Positions 45,333 through 57,085 of a stretch of 64,000 nt of DNA are shown here, piece after piece. Positions within the stretch are counted from its first letter, which is position 1, and each line of letters begins with the position of its first letter. A model generated the notes under the pieces. The model did not search any database and was not told the origin of the DNA. It saw only the letters and a program-made list of their open reading frames with translations. Location: the NCBI RefSeq assembly GCF_042242105.1, contig NC_092015.1:14277535-14341534 (forward strand), in the 5' to 3' direction. The position numbers and the translations under genes were made by a program. This DNA is from Pempheris klunzingeri (Eukaryota > Chordata > Actinopteri > Acropomatiformes > Pempheridae).

Positions 45333-48300
45333 TCAGGTCAGGATGCTGTGGAGTCTCTGTGGTCTCTCCTCTGGTCTAAACACTGCAAGGAGCTAATGGA
45401 AAAACCATCAATTAAGCTCATTTTAAAAGGTATTTTTCTAGTGTACTTGTTGAAAAATGTCTTGCTTTTGTAACTAGAACGCATGAATAAGAAAACAGCC
45501 AAAAGATGAGGTCAATTAGGCCAACGAGGCAAGAGCAAACTCACCCAATTATTCCAGCGGGGATGAGGAGGATGATGGCAGCAAAAAGGAAGGGGAAGCC
45601 CTTCATGAAGTGCAGCGTGGCTGGGTACAGGGAGTTGAAGAGCCCACTGCCCACCAGAAAACACAAGCTCTCCACACAGGCGACACAGGCAAACAGAGCA
45701 CCTGGGAAAAAGCACATCAAACTGCACTGTAGCGTAATAATACTGATTTAATTCTAATAATTAAAAAAATCACTGACTCATTCAGACGTGACACAGCTGA
45801 CTCCCTGAGCTGTGTTCCTGTGCACAAATTACATATGGGCAAGAAAATCTTCTTTTTCTAAATACAATCCTCACAGTTTAGAAATCGTTGCAGTTGTTTA
45901 CAGTACATGTTCAGTGACTGACCTTGTTCTGATGGGTCCACCAACTTGGACAGCTTTGACCTGAGCACAGGCGTCACTGCCATGAAGAGGAAACACAGAC
46001 CGTACCCTGCCGACAGACAAATTAGAACATTTTAACTTTAATACACAGTGCAGAGCTCCGAAAGACCAATGTATGCATTTGTTCTGTCATATAAGGTGGC
46101 CCGTACATTAATGTGCAACTACTTTACAATCTCTGAAATGACTCCTCCACTGCGTGGTTCAACTTTTGTGGTTAATATTCCCACAGGCTACAAGCAGAGT
46201 TTTTTTATTGCCTGGTTTCAAGGTCGCCAGCATAGACGAGGCCTGTTTAGTCTGTCACTTGCTGAGCTGTGACAGCATGACAGCATTAGCCTGATAATGA
46301 GACACTATTTACACCTGTGGCTGGAAAAGCGTGCATGTTTTCAAAACCTCTATGTATCTCTGGGAAAGCACAAATGGAGGCGGGATAATAAAAGTAAAAA
46401 GGGGATGTGAGATTTCATTGTAATGTCATTAAATGGATTTTAATAAATATTCTCTCCAATCTTAATCAAAAGGATAATAAGAGATTTTAGTTGGTCATGC
46501 ATCATCATACCTTATAAAAGGTATGACTGTGCTTCATAACGTTTAGATAAATCCTGACTTTTGTGCTTAATAATGGAGTAAGCAGAGCTTGTAGTCATCT
46601 TTTATTGTCCTGACTTTACTTTTTGTTTCCACCTGGAGCTCACTAACTCACCCCAGATGGTCTCACCTGTGAACATGAGCTGGGTGGTGTCAGCTACAGA
46701 GAAGACCACCAGCCCAGTGATGTTGGAGACCAGGCCCACGAGAGCCACCCAGGAGTCCTCCAGACAGCGCTGCATGATCTTCAGCCCCAGCAGACTGGTC
46801 AGGTAGGCCAGGTGCTGAGCTGCTGATCCATAGCCAATGAGGGCCGGCCCCCAGCACAGCGGTGAGCTCAGCTCATACAACACATACAGCTCCCTGCTGC
46901 CAAAGTGTACGGTCACCACCAGAAAGAAACACAGTGTGTAAAGCCACAGCTTGCATCTGTGAAGTCTTCCACCTGCCTCACTAGTACTGCCTCCTGTTGA
47001 GAAGAGGTGCCAGACAGCTTTATAGTGGCGGGTGGTGAAGAGCTTGGCACTTGGGTCTGTCAGGACAGACTCCCGGACAAACAGGTATGCGTACAGAGCC
47101 GAAGCCAAGTTAGTGGCCAGGACCAGCCAGTAGGGGTTGATGTACCAAGATAAAGGCCTGAAAACATAACAAGATTTAGATTTTGAGCAAAGTGCACTGG
47201 TGTGAATGATGCTTCTTTGGATAATGTGACTGTGCAACAACACACATTTCTTTCTGTTGTGCCTGTCGCCACTGCCCTCCGATGATGCTGGCCAGCATCC
47301 CCGAGAGGCCCAGACAAGCCTCCAAGACTGCCACCCTGAAGGTGCGGGACCTTCTGTCACTGGTATCAGCCACATGCGAAAAGCAGCCGGCTAGGATGGC
47401 GTTGAAATCCCCCAAAAGGCCGCTGAGCAGCCTGCCCACCAGAAAGTAGACCACGGGCAGCTTCAGGTACATCACCACTAGGTAAACCACTGCTTGGAGG
47501 GCCAGGCCGAGGTTGGGGAAGATGAGGACACGTCTGCGACCAGCGAGGTCACTCCATGAGCCCAGCAGAGGCACCACCAACAGGCCCACAGAAAAGCCCC
47601 CGAGACTGATGTACAGGTTCCAGTGAGCCGTCCAAGTTTCCACCTCCTGCAAAAACAAACCAAGGAAGCAGTGTGGTGACACATGAGGCACACGAAGAGC
47701 TTCAAGTTGTTAAGACCAAAAAATGCTGATCTGCCAACTACTAGTTCTGCGTTTAAAAAGAATCAGTGAGCCCGTTCAAATTGTGCATGTTCATCATATT
47801 CTGGTTGCTCTTCCTCTTTGTGGGTTAAATGCTGAGATGATCTCAAACTCTTTTCTCCTGACTGCTCAAAGAACGGCACAGATCTTTTTTTTTTTTCAAA
47901 ATTCATGCACCTGCATTTTAGGCAAGACTCACATTTTGTTTTGGCAAAATGCATCTAAATGTACCAACATTCATGCGTTTGACTGTGGTCTTGCTTTTAT
48001 TGTGTTGGGAGTGATTTATGTTTTTATATGTAGCTTTTCGTCTGTGTATTATATGCTTTTATGTTTAGTGGCTTATAATACAGCACAATGCCACCTTTCT
48101 TCAAATAAACAGTTCCATTAACATGGCACTTGACAATGTAACTTTAAGACATCCTATGTATCTTTACTGTCATTATCACCATTGCTTTTTTCTTTACATG
48201 CAATATTAACTATTCATAGAATCTTTTTTGGGGGAGCGATTCATGTAAAATCTGTCCAGGAACTATAGATTTAAAACAGCACCTTGTCCCTGTTAATCCA

Positions 48301-48849
48301 GCAGTAAACATCTGTAGAGTTGTGATATTTTTAGTGGGTGTCCTGCTGAAATGTGACATTGGGTGTTTTGCACATGAACAGTTCTGACTATTATTCACAT
48401 CGTGCTTTGGAAAAATGCCTCTAAATGTACTCATGTCTTGTGCTTTTACTGTGCAGGAGTGATTTCTGCTTTCTACCGTGTAGCTCTGAGCACTGTGTGC
48501 TTTTGTGGTGCATGTTTACATGAGTGACCTTTACCCTCTGCAGCGGGTCGGGGGTCCCGGACCCGGAGCCGTTGCTGCACCCGGACCTCCTGGAGCCGTT
48601 GTAGCCGAGGTCCTCGCTGATGCGGTCCCACAGATACTGTGTGTACAGAGGCCCCTGCAGGGCCACAGAGAACATGGAGAGGAACAACACCGGCTCCACG
48701 GACACCGGCAGCCAGCACAGAAACGGCGGTCGCACGGAGCGAGCGGTCGGCACATCAGCCTCCTCTTTGAGCTCGCTGGTCGGCATGTCGTCGCCGGTGG
48801 ACGCGAGCACATCTCCGGGAAGGATCGCTGCGGTGTCCGGCTCGTCCAT
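45333..48849 (-). CDS. slc46a1: Proton-coupled folate transporter
   Basis: MFS carrier that imports folates with protons across the intestinal brush border. Exons in transcription order: 48849-48535, 47646-47246, 47157-46667, 46006-45923, 45701-45545, and a tentative last exon 45375-45333. About 496 residues (human 459). The N-terminal cytoplasmic stretch carries [24 protein letters not shown] of TM1, split here as VEPVLFLSM and [12 protein letters not shown]. The loop motif [11 protein letters not shown] at 134-144 is the MFS signature. Other matches to human PCFT are [48 protein letters not shown] and [17 protein letters not shown]. Exon 4 is 84 nt, the size of the human exon skipped in hereditary folate malabsorption (family knowledge). 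Compared with human, an 88-bp intron appears inserted at 47158-47245. The C-terminus after AGIIG is uncertain: read-through stops at once, and the last exon is chosen only because it keeps the frame open. Confidence 0.9.
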
Positions 48850-50761
48850 GTCGAACCGACCTCACTGTAAACATTAACTGTGTTAACGCGTCCAAAGTTG
48901 CTTTCAGAGTATCTGAGCACGGGAGAAACATTAACCTGCCACCTGTGAGGCTGTAGCCCTGAAGCTAACGAGCTAATCCTGCCACCGCTAGCGGCTTCAT
49001 TTACGCAGCGTCTGGTGTTTGTGTTAAAATGAAACGAGGTTGGAGGCAACTTATCTTACCAGCTCAGCTTCCTTCATAAAGGAAGAGGACACTGGTGCAG
49101 AGTGAAGCATGAAGTCAGCAACACCGTGTGGACAAAGAGGTGAAGTACATCTTTAACTGAGGCTAATAACAGCTAACAGCTAGCCAAAGCTAGCTAACCT
49201 AGATGCTAATCAACTGCTCGTTAAATTAGCTGCTGCTGTGAAACCTCAGACTGTCACATTTTACTACAAAACAGGAGCAGCTTTATATCTAACATTTACT
49301 TTTATTGCAATGACTCACAAAGCGCAAACAGAGAAACCACAGATACATAACTTTTACATCCTCTAATGCTCTCTGTACTTTCATCTTGACGTGACTTGTG
49401 TCCACGTTTAGGCTTTGTTATGAATTTTCTCCAGTATGTTTCCAATTTTTGTGCTCATAGAAGGATCAGATAACTCAATAACCTGCTGATAGCCAAGACA
49501 GACGATGAAAGAAGTTAGGTTGCTGTAATCCACTTTTCTTGTTATCCTAAAGCTTCATCTAGTTCATAGTCTTAAAAACACTGGAGTCTGCCTTTTTAGT
49601 GTTTTTAGTGTTTAAGTGTCTTTGGCTGTATGTTGGCTTCCCCCAGTTTCTAAACACCCCAAAGGACGTAACATCCTCAATAGCCCTGCTACAAATACCT
49701 CTCACTTCAACTGAAATGAATCATTAAAAATGCCATAGATTAAAAAAGTATTGTTTTATTAATTAATGACTTAATCCACAGAGAGCAGTGTAAGGCCTTA
49801 ACTGAATGCACAAAGGTAGAGGTACATTATTATTATTATTATAATTATCATTAAGTCAAAAAGGTATCCTAAAAATAGAAAACATATCATATACATTATA
49901 CACTGAAGGCCAGGAATAGCAGACAGAGCAGACATGACATGACAAGACAGACAACAAGATGGCAGCAGAGAAGACTTCTTGTATTGCAGCGGTAACGTCT
50001 GCAATAGTCCATTTCATACATTTATTTAAAGGTGCTAAACTACTTTTTTTGTCTTGAAACTACATCGCCTGTATTATTTTACTGTGCTGATGCTCTTAAC
50101 TAGCTCTAATGGGGAGTTAAGGAGAAATTAGTTTGAATTAAGTTATTTTGGAGTAAGGCTTGTCAGCTAACTAGCTCTGTAGTCATTAAGGCCTGATTAT
50201 GAGTTATTGATTTAAAGGCTAATTTTTCTTTTTACTAGATTTAGTTTCCAGACAGTGTGACAGGAATAATTACAGAGCAATGCTGAATTCTTGGCACGAG
50301 TACTAATCATCCCGTTAGCAGCCACATTTTTTTTTCCTGAACTATCCATGGCTCTGTTTAGAGACAATGTCCAAATTGCAGTTTCTTTTGCTCACATTGC
50401 TCAGAGATTTAGAATAATATGGACGATATCCTGTGAAAGATGCACTACAGAAATAATTAAACCAAAATCAAATTTTATCACTATCAATATCATTGTTGTA
50501 ATTGGTAATAATAAATGTGACTGACACGGCACACAATAGATGATATTGATGAGCAATTTTAGCCTCGACTGACAAAATTGCGTAATAGGAAATTTTACTC
50601 CACAGACTATAAGCAAAGGATCTCTTTCTATGTATAGTAAGGTCAGTTATTTATGATTATCAACTAAACTTTTGACATTTTTGTTGAATGATGGCAGAAT
50701 CGTATCCAAATTGTGATGACAATAAACTCTGAAATGTGTTTTTTTTTTGGTTGCTCCATAG
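48850..50761. other. Divergent slc46a1-slc13a2 intergenic region
   Basis: The first 250 bases upstream of slc46a1 are moderately CpG-containing and likely promoter or 5' UTR. A TAT/ATT microsatellite lies at about 49827-49852. The rest is AT-rich with no recognisable gene. Confidence 0.55.
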
Positions 50762-50839
50762 GTGAGAGATAACACCATGAACGCCTACATACAGAAGCAG
50801 AGCTGGGAGATGTTCACAGTACCTCCATCGCCTTCACAG
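50762..50839 (+). other. Candidate upstream exon of slc13a2
   Basis: A 78-nt segment bounded by a strong acceptor (T-rich tract then CCATAG) and a donor CACAG|GTATAC. It contains an ATG at 50777. Spliced to the exon at 52502 it would not extend the transporter frame but open another one. It may be a 5' UTR exon or a chance pattern. Confidence 0.3.
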
Positions 50840-51791
50840 GTATACTGTAGAATTTTTGAGGTTTTCTATTCCATAATTACTGATAAAACGTTCCTTAACG
50901 TCAGCAGTGTTTGATGAGATGGGAATTCATGATCCCTCTGTGGTCAGTGGCAGCAATGGCACTCGGGGAAAAGCAGCATAAACACTATAAATCTGGCCTC
51001 TTCTATGCCATTAGTGATTATCTCGTTCAATACTCTTCTTGGCTAGTTGAAAATACAACAATGAATAAACAGGATTTTTATCATATGTTTTCTGCTGTTT
51101 GAGAAATGTTTTTTATGTTGTATATCAAGGTATTTTTTGCGCCTAACACTAAAGACACAGCCTTCCTGTGACCCTCTATATCATAATCTTCCATCTAAAT
51201 GTGGAAAATAAAGGCAACACAGTGTTGCGGTACCATTTATTTTACTTTACTTTTACTTTATTTAACTAAACCTGCACATATTGCACAAATATTCCACTTA
51301 TGGACAAAAATACTTCGATGCTCAACATAAACCCACTCTAAAAGCAAACACAGCCTTTATTCCAAGGTCACAAAATGACAAATGTTGAGTTCAAAGTGGT
51401 GCAAATAAATCATCTAACTTCTTGTTCCATAGTTACATCAATCTCAGAGCCATGTTTCAGCCCCAGACACTCACAGCAGCGTAATCTTTAAGCAGCGTTC
51501 ATGTCTCACAACCCATAATCCCACCCCAAGTTAAACACACTCTTCTTAATGAGAGACACTATCTTTAAAAGCATTTCGTAACACTGTTTTGGGAAACCGT
51601 CTAAAATCTTTTTGTCTCATGGATTGTTTTTTTCTTTTTCCAAGTCTCCAAATTACAAAGGGTTTACTTGAAAGCCTTTGTTTTCCCCGTGCAGCGACTG
51701 TCGGGGACTTTGACCGTAATTTGATACACACTCAGGGTTGCCTCAAGCTATAGAACATCAATCATCACTCAAAACCTTTTTACCTTGTCAC

Positions 51792-51794
<3 letters not shown>

Positions 51795-51823
<29 letters not shown>
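51795..51823 (+). repeat. CA microsatellite
   Basis: About 14 perfect AC units in the region upstream of the slc13a2 coding start. Confidence 0.95.
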
Positions 51824-51826
<3 letters not shown>

Positions 51827-52505
51827 GGAGGATGATCTGGTCTGGCTACATTTGAGCTTTTGTGCCAGACTTTCCTTTGAAATTTCACTGGAATCACCTC
51901 ATTGATATTCATTAGTTACACCCTTGTTGTTCTCACACTAATATTATCACAATATTCTTCTGAAATTTGTAATGCATGCAATATTATCATATCAATATCA
52001 GAGATTACTTTCTCTTAACGTACGCAGCATGAAAAGTTGACTCACAATCTTTGAGCTTACCATACTGCATAAGACTCTGAATTATAACTTGTAAAAACAA
52101 TAGGAGGATCAGCTCCAAATGACCTCAGTCTGCTGAAAAAAGAGACGTGTTGTTGCACCTTGTTACAAATATAATCAATGGGTGTCAAATAGTGGGAATG
52201 TGTCAGCCGTGTGATAGGATTTTAATAGTCACTACTGTTTTCTACTTTTGCACCTGACAGTCAAAACAATCAAGATCAAAAAGATTAGTTTTCTTCTGTA
52301 TTATTGCTCTTGGTTGCTTACCTTATCTATCCCCTTCCAAACACATGGAAGCACACCCTGTGCATGCAAGCCCCTCACTCGTAAGTTAATTTTTAATCTT
52401 TTTTCAGGGCGACACTATATAAACTCTGACTTTGTCTGTTACTGACTCAAATGCTGCGGTGGTGTCACTAATTACTGTTTTTTTTCCCTCTGACTCTTCA
52501 GTACT

Positions 52506-55500
52506 ATGGATGTCGGTCACATCTTGCGGATCATGGCTGGATACCTTACATGCCTGTGGAGGTACAGGGATTACATTCTGATATTCCTGACGCCTCTTTT
52601 GCTTCTGCCTCTGCCGTTGATCATCCCGACATCGGTAAGAAAATGAACATGTGTATGTGTGTTTTTTTTTCTCCCTCGTGGGATTTTCGATTTCAGACGT
52701 GCTGCTCCACTTGTTTAATTGCATGATGTATATTAGTCCAATCCTATACAATACATATATTAGGCCATGGCTATGATACTTTAAACCCCTAAATATTGCT
52801 GAACTTGTAAATGTGTCTATAAAGGTTTAAGTATGCACTTCATTGTTGTTTGAGATGTCAAAATTTTACTTCCAAAACATTTGCCACAAAGTTAGATGTC
52901 CACAGTTCTGCAGAACTCCTGATGGGAAGAATAGGTGGAGACAGAGTAAACAAAATCCCTCGAGCTGTGGTATTATTGCTATTTGAGTTAAATTAGCTTG
53001 ATATGTTTGCAGTGCACAAATCTCCTATTAATCTCATTAGGTAGATACATAGAAAAATGCATCTCAGCTGCTAAAGAAGTAAGAGAAGGTCTCATCCAAA
53101 ATGTCCCCAGGTCTGTCCCTTCCTTTAGTGAAATGTCCAGCAGTACATCAAAAAATAGATGTGATGATAGGACTTTTTAGGTATTAAATATATACATATC
53201 TGGTCTTGTCTGATGTCACCGTCCAATATCCGATGCCTAGCGAAGCACCGCTCTGTCCTAGATTACAAACAAGGCGCGCTCCATCACCAGCATGAGCAGT
53301 GAAGACTCTCAGTGATGTAGAGCAGGGGTGTCAAACTCAATCAAAGAAAGGGCCAAAATTTAAAACTAAGTCGCGGGCCAAACGGGCTCAACATTTAGTG
53401 AAGACTCTAAAAGTGACTCTTTTATTATAGTATATAATATAATATAATAATATAATATATATTTTATCCAGAAATATGAATGTAAACAGCCAAACTTCAA
53501 CAACTTTTCCTCAATAAAATAAATAGAATTTTAAATAATTTTTTTATTTTCTGTACTATCCTGATGTTTTGTCTCATAGTGTCGTCTTATATTTATATTC
53601 TTTAATTATGGCCACATCAGCTCCACAAACAAGACACACAGGTTCACCTCCGACAGACAAACAGGTAAAACTCTGCCCCCCCACCTGCTTTGAAAGTCTC
53701 TGTTTTCAAAGTCCACTTTTCGTTTAGCCATTTATTTTGGGGGGGGGGGTGGCTTAATGGCGCGTTTCCACTAGTACCTACTCCAAGTAGAACTGAGTAG
53801 GTACTAGTGGAAACGTGCCATAAGTGTCGCTATAACAGCGCTGATCGAGGCATTGATCCGCTGATCGGTGTGTCATTATACCTGTGGGAGGAGGGGCGGC
53901 AGCTGTTCAGTGCTTTGTGGGATTTGTAGTATTAGAGGTGGGAGTGCTGTTTACCGACCATTCTTAATAGTCACATGAAATTATCTCGCGGGCCGTATAT
54001 AATTGTATCGCGGGCCGGATGTGGCCCGCGGGCCTTGAGTTTGACATATGTGATGTAGAGTCTCCACGTCCCCAACCAGTCTCCCTAAAGCCCAGAGACT
54101 CTAAATGATCTTTCTCACTTAAGCACAGAAAACAGACAGGGCCTCTCTGTCTGCAACACCTTCAAGTTGACTCCACCACAACCATTTTATTCTCTACATA
54201 CATTCAACTCTTACTGATGATGTTGGTGATGATGATGTTTTCCTCTCTTTGCAGGCCATTAGATAAAGAGACAGCCCCGAATTGCTTCAAATCTATATCA
54301 ACAAAACTGAACATCAGCCTTGTAACTGGCTATTCAGTTATCTTAATGTTTATTGCAATAAGAACAAATACTAAAATCATGTAAAACATGAATTTAGATA
54401 CCATTACAACTATTTTAGCAAATTGTACTTGGCTGCAACAGTAGCTTTTAAGCTTTAAGTCCAAGGGCAACCAGGAATTATTACCAGGAATAAGCTTTGC
54501 AAAGGTTACAGTGCACTAACTGTAGATGCTAACTGTGATGTTTAATGTGCCCTTCCTTTTATATTTGTATTTGACTTATTATTTTAACCCAAACCATGAT
54601 TTTTTTCTGAACCCAACCAAGTAGTTTTGGTGACTAAACGTAACCAAACTGCAAATGAAAACTGGTAATAATAAAAGGAAGCTGGAATAAATTAGTTAAC
54701 TAAGTATACAAATAAATAAGGCTATTTCGACAGCTGGTTCTTCATAGGGCTCAAACTATGATCTCCTAGGTGAAAATCCTTTACCCTAACTATTTACCAC
54801 CTCACTTTATACTACTTTATACTACATGACCTAGCCAGATGTAAATAGCTGAGTAGTGGCTGTCTGGCTATTTACACTTTACTATGCATGAAGGGAAGTG
54901 GTAGTCGAGGTTGTTTCAGTGGTAGAGGATGATATTGGAGATAGGTGTTATTTGAACATATGTTTTGAAGTTAATGAGGCACATAATTGCTGATTCTGCT
55001 GTCCATGACTGAGGTAATGAAAGTGATTGAAAGTATAATTCTTACCAGTGAAGAGTCAGGAGAGAGAGGAGTAGAGCGTCATTAATCTAAATATGTTGTG
55101 ACTTGACTTCAATTCATTGGGAAGATTGTTTTAATACAATTTGCAATTAATCCAGTGAGAGTCTAGTTCTGCTTTGTCTTCTGTTTTTTTTCCCAAATTA
55201 ATTTCTTCAGTCCACAACGTACATTTGAGAAATAGAGGTAGAGCTCCAACAGTACTGTACCCAAATCGCATTCAAAAGTTATGAAGCCTCTGCTACAAAA
55301 TGAGACAACCTCTGATAATCAAAAAGGATCAAAGACATGAGACTGGACATACATTCACTGCTTTACATTGTCTGCTTAGCAACAAGGCCTCCGCGGTGAC
55401 CCTTTGTACCATGTAATCCTTGACTATGATGAATTGAAGTGGGATCATGTTCAGGGGTTCTAAAAGCATTTACTCAAAATGATTGCACAGTTTTCAGAGA

Positions 55501-57051
55501 ATGATAAACCAGGGAAACTGAACTATAGTAGCTTAGCCAAGCATAACAAGTTTCTGGTGTGTTGTACTGAAGAGGCTTCGACTGGTGTGTTGCTCTTTCT
55601 CAAGTAGCCATCACTCCTACGTGCTTCGGAGAATTTAGAGTCATGTGCAGAAAACTAGTATACTGTGTATTGTGCATGTTGACCGACATGGTCCTTGTCC
55701 GTCATTACAGGAGGCAAAATGTGGCTTCATAATAATCCTCATGGCGCTGTACTGGTGTACAGAGTGTATCCCTCTGGCTGTGACCGCCCTGCTGCCTGTC
55801 ATTCTCTTTCCCATGATGGGTATCTTGGAATCAGACGAGGTATTTCTTGTATACACATATTTTAATTAGCCATTTCTGATAATTAAAAGACGGGGTCTTT
55901 CTAAGGATCAAGCAATCAGTTTTTACACTCCACCATGAGCCTATTTAGATTTCCTTAGTCTATTTTCTTTCCTTTATTCAGGTTTGTATTCAGTACCTGA
56001 AAGACTCCAACATGCTTTTTATTGGCGGGCTGCTGGTGGCCATTGCTGTAGAGCACTGGAACCTGCACAGGAGAATCGCCCTTCAAGTTCTGCTTATTGT
56101 GGGGGTGAAGCCATCTCTGTAAGAACCTTTATTCTTTGCATTCATAGTGTGGCTACAATATAAACCCTGTCCTGTAATGTTCGAGCATCCACATACTTGT
56201 GGCCATATAGTGTATGTACTTGTATCATTTGTCACTGACATCCCTTTACATGCTCTCTAAAACTGTCCATCATGTGTCTTGTGTCCTCCGCAGCCTGATG
56301 ATTGGTTTCATGAGCACCACGGCCTTTCTGTCCATGTGGATCAGTAACACGGCCTCCACAGCCATGATGCTGCCCATCGCCAACGCTGTGCTGCAGCAGC
56401 TGTGTGACACAGAGGCCAGCAGTGAAGACAGTGATTATAGCCTGACTGATGCAAGGAATGGTCAGGAAAACCAGGTATTCGAGATGGGTGACACCAGAGA
56501 GTTCAACGACAAGGAACCCAAACCACAGGACAGCAGCATCAACATGGGTGGGTGTGTGTCTGTGTGTGTGTTTGTGTGTGTGTGTGTCTGTGTAACAGCC
56601 TTTTTTTTATGTTCTCTTTAAACTAAATGTTTAACTTGTTAAAGAGAGAATAAACTTTCTGCTTACCATCTTTTACTATTGTTGTTACAATGCGGATGCA
56701 GATAAAGACGACAGCAAAGATAAAAAGGAAATGTCGGGAGATGATGTAACTTCAGGTAGGTTTTTAAGCTTGGAACTATTGCATACAAAACACTTCAACA
56801 ACTGAGATGTCTTTTGAATGCTGACGGTGTCAGCTCTGTCCCCCTGGAAGTTTGTGACAGGAATCCAGAGGCTGAGCAGCGCAGACTGAAAAGGGAGCAG
56901 AAGTATGTGAAACTAATGAAAGGAATGAGTCTGAGTGTTTGTTATGCTGCCAGCATTGGTGGCACAGCCACCCTCACAGGAACCACACCCAATGTCATCT
57001 TGAAAGGCCAGATTGATAAGTAAGACTTGCTCATATGCAAATAAACACACT

Positions 57052-57085
<34 letters not shown>

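Noticed and set aside
48531-49049. 172-codon minus-strand frame overlapping slc46a1 exon 1
   Set aside because: It is another frame of the same GC-rich exon. The frame starting at 48849 is the one that reads through to the transporter motifs.
52404-52751. 115-codon minus-strand open frame over the first slc13a2 coding exon
   Set aside because: Antisense shadow of a membrane-helix exon. No splice or start context and no family similarity.
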